DNA of 8,432 nt from JAXLVB01 sp044228045 (GTDB lineage Bacteria; Bacteroidota; Bacteroidia; Cytophagales; Spirosomataceae), in contig JBGAVQ010000255.1 of NCBI GenBank assembly GCA_044228045.1, positions 1-8,432 of the forward strand, written 5' to 3'. Each line of letters opens with the position of its first letter. Within the stretch, counting starts at the first letter, position 1. Below the pieces are notes generated by a model. The model was not told the DNA's origin and made no database searches. It saw only the letters and a program-made list of their open reading frames with translations. A program made the position numbers and the translations under genes. Of this stretch, positions 6,378-8,432 are shown piece after piece.

Positions 6378-7577
6378 ATGAAACCAGAAAAGCTAACCGT
6401 TCGCCAACTCATAAGCGGCATACCATCCACCTATCTGGATGCCATTGCCGATGAAACGCAGTCAGATTTACATCAAAAAAAGCTACCGAGCAAAGATATT
6501 TTTTATCTGTTGCTTTACGGACTCTTTGACTCGACCTCGCTGAGCTGGCGAGTCTTAGAAGAGCATTACAAAAGTCCTATATTTCAAAAAGGATTTCAAC
6601 CCTCGGCTCTTTGTATTGACCACAGTTCAATTGGTGAGCGCTTAGAAAAAATACCATTAACCTACTTTGAGAACCTATTTGATTACAGTTTTTCACTTTT
6701 TTGCCAACATTATCAACCACAAGACTACAAAGGTTTTAATCTAATCCGTTTCGACTCAACTACCGTTACGTTGAGTAGTAAGTTACTCAATGTAGGATTA
6801 CAGGGAGGGGGCTATCCCAATAAAAATGCTACGCCCAAACGAGCCATCAAATATAGTGTTGGATTCAATGGCACTTTCGCTGTAAAAGCCAAAGCATTTT
6901 TTAAAAACATCTATTACAGCGAAAACATTGCCCTCTCTGAAATTATTCACCAAACCGAGTTTAAGCACAATGACGTGGCCGTTTTTGACCGTGGTTTAAC
7001 AGGTAAAAAACATTTAGCTGCTATTTCACTGGCTGATATTGGATTTGTAACCCGTATCAATGCCCAAAATACCTTAGATCGATGTACTACCCTTCCTTTT
7101 TCTACCCGTATTGGTTGTCAAGACTCAACCGTAGTGGTACTCGAAGACACCTTGGTTTATTGTTTTACGGAAAGATACCAGAAAGTAGAAGTCCCGTTTA
7201 GGTTAGTGGTTTGTAAACAGAAAACTACTGGGGAAACGCTTTATTTTCTAACCAATATGATAGATGTAAAGGCACTTGAAATTGCTCAAATCTATCGTTT
7301 GCGTTGGGAAATAGAGTTGTTTTTCAAATTTATCAAACAGAACCTATCTTTTTCTCATCTACTCTCACGCAAGGAGCATACCATTCAAATCATGCTCTAC
7401 ATGACCTTAATTGCTGCATCAATGATATATCTATATCGAAAACTCAATGACATAGATAGTTACAAAATTGCTAAAATGAGCTTTATGAGTCAGTTACAAA
7501 TCGAGTTAATACGCATCATTTTGGAAAATGACTACTCAAAAAAACTATTTGCCATAGAAAATTTGGATGGCCCTTAA
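6378..7577 (+). CDS. IS4-family DDE transposase
   Basis: This 399-residue protein starts at ATG 6378. An upstream TTG at 6372 is possible but unnecessary. It carries the IS4 hallmarks: Asp126 in NLIRFDSTTV, Asp204 in VAVFDRGLTG, and the YREK signature as Tyr306-x2-Arg309-x3-Glu313-x6-Lys320 in IYRLRWEIELFFKFIK, so all three acidic DDE residues are present. Residues 1-110 form the N-terminal DNA-binding part. The RNase H fold runs from about 118 to 330 and is interrupted, as usual in IS4, by a beta-rich insertion (about 220-300). The enzyme cuts and joins the 32-bp ends of its element. There is no frameshift or internal stop, and the C-terminal 23 codons are identical to those of the second copy at 8361-8432. 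The upstream RAYT fragment frame ends in an ATGA overlap with this start. Likely active in cis unless the right-end duplication interferes. Confidence 0.93.
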   Translation: MKPEKLTVRQLISGIPSTYLDAIADETQSDLHQKKLPSKDIFYLLLYGLFDSTSLSWRVLEEHYKSPIFQKGFQPSALCIDHSSIGERLEKIPLTYFENLFDYSFSLFCQHYQPQDYKGFNLIRFDSTTVTLSSKLLNVGLQGGGYPNKNATPKRAIKYSVGFNGTFAVKAKAFFKNIYYSENIALSEIIHQTEFKHNDVAVFDRGLTGKKHLAAISLADIGFVTRINAQNTLDRCTTLPFSTRIGCQDSTVVVLEDTLVYCFTERYQKVEVPFRLVVCKQKTTGETLYFLTNMIDVKALEIAQIYRLRWEIELFFKFIKQNLSFSHLLSRKEHTIQIMLYMTLIAASMIYLYRKLNDIDSYKIAKMSFMSQLQIELIRIILENDYSKKLFAIENLDGP

Positions 7578-7656
7578 ATATGCCCGACAGGAAAATGACT
7601 ACTCAAAAAAACTATTTGCCATAGAAAATTTGGATGGCCCTTAAATATGCCCGACA
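7523..7656 (+). repeat. Perfect 67-bp tandem duplication at the IS right end
   Basis: Unit one (7523-7589) and unit two (7590-7656) are identical. Each holds the last 17 complete transposase codons with the TAA and ends with the inner ten bases of the right terminal repeat (ATGCCCGACA). The second unit is not translated, because the first supplies the stop. The other IS copy (8327 onward) has a single unit, so the duplication arose in copy A. Confidence 0.95.
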
Positions 7657-7678
7657 ACTGTGGTGTTTCCACCTGACA
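7647..7678 (-). repeat. IS copy A right terminal inverted repeat
   Basis: The 32 bp are the inverted counterpart of 6298-6329. Differences from the left end fall mainly in the loop of the internal hairpin: read from outside in, the loop is GAAA here and TTTC at the left end. The hairpin GGTG-TTTC-CACC thus has the same absolute orientation at both ends. Confidence 0.85.
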
Positions 7679-7704
7679 CTATCTTATTGGTCCTGAATGA
7701 ATTA

Positions 7705-7722
7705 GTGTTTCCATCCAACAGT
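7705..7722. repeat. Degenerate REP-like half-element downstream of RAYT
   Basis: GTGTTTCCATCCAACAGT matches the right half of the palindrome at the adjacent IS end (GTGTTTCCACCTGACACT) at 14 of 18 positions. It lies 10 bases beyond the RAYT stop codon, opposite the REP-like half at 8326-8343 upstream of the gene, so the gene is bracketed by inverted halves. Confidence 0.45.
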
Positions 7723-7732
7723 TTCTCACGTC

Positions 7733-8296
7733 TTAGAAATATTCTCGATAGTGAGTTACTTGTATTAATCCTACTTGCTCTAATTCATAATATCCTGCAC
7801 TTGAATAAGGATATAATTCGGGGCGAATTGCTAAATTCCAATGGTCTTGCAATGGGTTATTATGGATATAGGCAAGTTTGGTTTCCAGTATTTCTTTGCT
7901 TTTGATAAAAACATCATCAAAACGGTCTTGCCATAACTTAAATTTTTGCTCTCGTTGTTCATAGCGTAGTTTTTCGAGTAAATCTAATCGCTCTTCCGAT
8001 TCTACTAAACGTCTGATTTCCCCAGCGGTAAATTTCTTGAAGTCTCTCATTAGATTGCTGAGTTGATTTTTCTTTTTGAAATAAATCAATAAATGCAAGT
8101 GGTTGGGCTGGGCGGCATTCCGCATGAGTACGTAACCTAAATAATCAGCTTCATATTTTTTGCCTACAAATGCCAAACTATTCGTTAAAATACTAAAATA
8201 AGCTTCGTTGATAAATACATGAAGCCAATCTTTGCAAGTGGTGGTTACAAAGAAACATTCTTCGTCTAAATAAAGATTTCTATTTCGTAATCCCAT
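7733..8296 (-). CDS. REP-associated tyrosine transposase (RAYT, Y1/HUH family), intact
   Basis: This 187-residue protein starts at ATG 8296. It has the HUH motif as His66-x-His68 in QPNHLHLLIYF and the single catalytic tyrosine Tyr143 in KLAYIHNNP. The RAYT-typical tail WNLAIRPELYPYSSA (153-167) is also present. RAYTs are single-copy, IS200-like nucleases that nick at REP hairpins and are thought to spread or maintain REP sequences rather than move themselves (family knowledge). Matching that, a REP-like arm ends 30 bases upstream of the start (about 8326-8343) and a degenerate half lies just downstream (7705-7722). All key residues are present, so it should be active. It sits between the right ends of two inverted copies of an IS4 element, and its first 37 codons are duplicated at 6181-6291. 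Confidence 0.92.
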   Translation of the reverse strand: MGLRNRNLYLDEECFFVTTTCKDWLHVFINEAYFSILTNSLAFVGKKYEADYLGYVLMRNAAQPNHLHLLIYFKKKNQLSNLMRDFKKFTAGEIRRLVESEERLDLLEKLRYEQREQKFKLWQDRFDDVFIKSKEILETKLAYIHNNPLQDHWNLAIRPELYPYSSAGYYELEQVGLIQVTHYREYF

Positions 8297-8335
8297 TGTT
8301 TTAAGGTTTATGTTTCGTCAGAGGACTGTCAGGTG
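8186..8335 (-). repeat. Right arm of the 150-bp inverted repeat (partner 6142-6291)
   Basis: This arm is the source-like copy: it runs from within the intact RAYT gene through its leader into the hairpin at the end of IS copy B. Three mismatches separate it from the other arm. The arms lie about 1.9 kb apart and enclose IS copy A and most of the RAYT gene. Confidence 0.9.
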
Positions 8336-8432
8336 TTCCCACCACAAGTGTCGGGCATATTTAAGGGCCATCCAAATTTTCTATGGCAAATAGTTTTTTT
8401 GAGTAGTCATTTTCCAAAATGATGCGTATTAA
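8327..8432 (-). mobile_element. Second copy (B) of the IS4-family element, right end only, inverted
   Basis: The terminal repeat occupies 8327-8358 (outer TGTCAGGTG, loop TTCC, inner TGTCGGGCAT). It is followed by the reverse complement of copy A's 3' end, identical up to the window edge. It lacks the 67-bp duplication. The remainder lies beyond 8432. Its outer bases merge with the REP arm upstream of the RAYT gene (TGACAGTCCTCTGACG). Confidence 0.9.
8361..8432 (-). CDS. IS4-family transposase, last 23 codons (copy B, partial)
   Basis: The minus strand reads LIRIILENDYSKKLF and onward to LDGP before the TAA at 8363-8361. It is identical in protein and DNA to the C-terminus of the transposase at 6378-7577. 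The rest of the gene is outside the window, so its integrity cannot be judged. Confidence 0.88.
   Translation of the reverse strand, partial: LIRIILENDYSKKLFAIENLDGP

Larger units (their letters stand above)
6298..7678 (+). mobile_element. IS4-family insertion sequence, complete copy A
   Basis: Copy A spans 1381 bp, or 1314 bp without the internal 67-bp duplication. It is bounded by 32-bp imperfect terminal inverted repeats: 6298-6329 and 7647-7678, 26 of 32 positions matching, outer end TGTCAGGTG and inner end TGTCGGGCAT. It encodes one DDE transposase. The outer flanks (left ...TTTTACCTTGC, right CTATCTTATTGG) show no target-site duplication, which suggests that one flank was rearranged after insertion, consistent with the RAYT fragment abutting the left end. 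A second copy begins at 8327 in opposite orientation. Confidence 0.88.

Noticed and set aside
7660..7905. 81-codon plus-strand frame across the IS end and RAYT 3' end
   Set aside because: It starts inside the IS terminal repeat and runs antisense to the RAYT C-terminus; no independent support.
6121..8432. CRISPR array as an explanation for the recurring short palindromes
   Set aside because: The repeats are irregularly spaced and lie at IS ends and beside a RAYT gene; there are no uniform spacers and no cas genes.

Overview
The window looks like a chromosomal segment from a Bacteroidota bacterium, most likely a Cytophagales-type organism. The evidence is moderate AT content, signal peptides ending in the 'A-x-A-Q' style typical of the phylum (AFAQ, IYAQ, VQAQ, AFAQK), start codons without strong Shine-Dalgarno sequences, and the protein families present. 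I cannot name a genus with confidence.

Left part (1-3708, all on the minus strand): three consecutive genes for secreted proteins with cysteine-protease folds. Reading in the direction of transcription they are a caspase-like protein (3708-2470), a second full-length paralogous caspase-like protein (2345-1080), and a papain-like C1 peptidase that runs off the left edge (880-1). The papain-like enzyme keeps its Gln/Cys/His/Asn catalytic set. Both caspase-like proteins keep the Cys of the dyad but have Leu where the catalytic His of the 'SGHG' motif should be, so they look like pseudo-enzymes or enzymes with altered chemistry. This cluster is the main biological novelty candidate.

Middle part (3709-6097): a divergent intergenic region leads to a small secreted protein of unknown function (3938-4402) followed by a clear hairpin. 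A gene-poor stretch follows that holds only the C-terminal tail of a decayed sensor histidine kinase (4616-4759). Next is an intact secreted M20 metallopeptidase of the carboxypeptidase G2 type (4811-6097).

Right part (6121-8432): a mobile-element cluster. A complete IS4-family element (6298-7678, YREK and DDE residues intact, 32-bp terminal inverted repeats) carries a perfect 67-bp tandem duplication at its right end. Next to it lies an intact REP-associated tyrosine transposase (RAYT, 7733-8296, minus strand). A second copy of the same IS begins at 8327 in the opposite orientation and leaves the window. The first 37 codons of the RAYT plus its leader also occur, inverted, at 6142-6291, making a 150-bp inverted repeat with 3 mismatches. 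Short palindromes built on CTGTCAGGTG-TTTC-CACCTGACAG recur at 6128, at all three visible IS ends, and in degenerate form at 7705. They link the RAYT (which in other bacteria acts on such REP hairpins) to the IS ends.

Taken together, the left two thirds encode exported proteins, largely proteases or protease-derived folds. The right third is a recombination-prone nest of transposase genes and shared palindromes.
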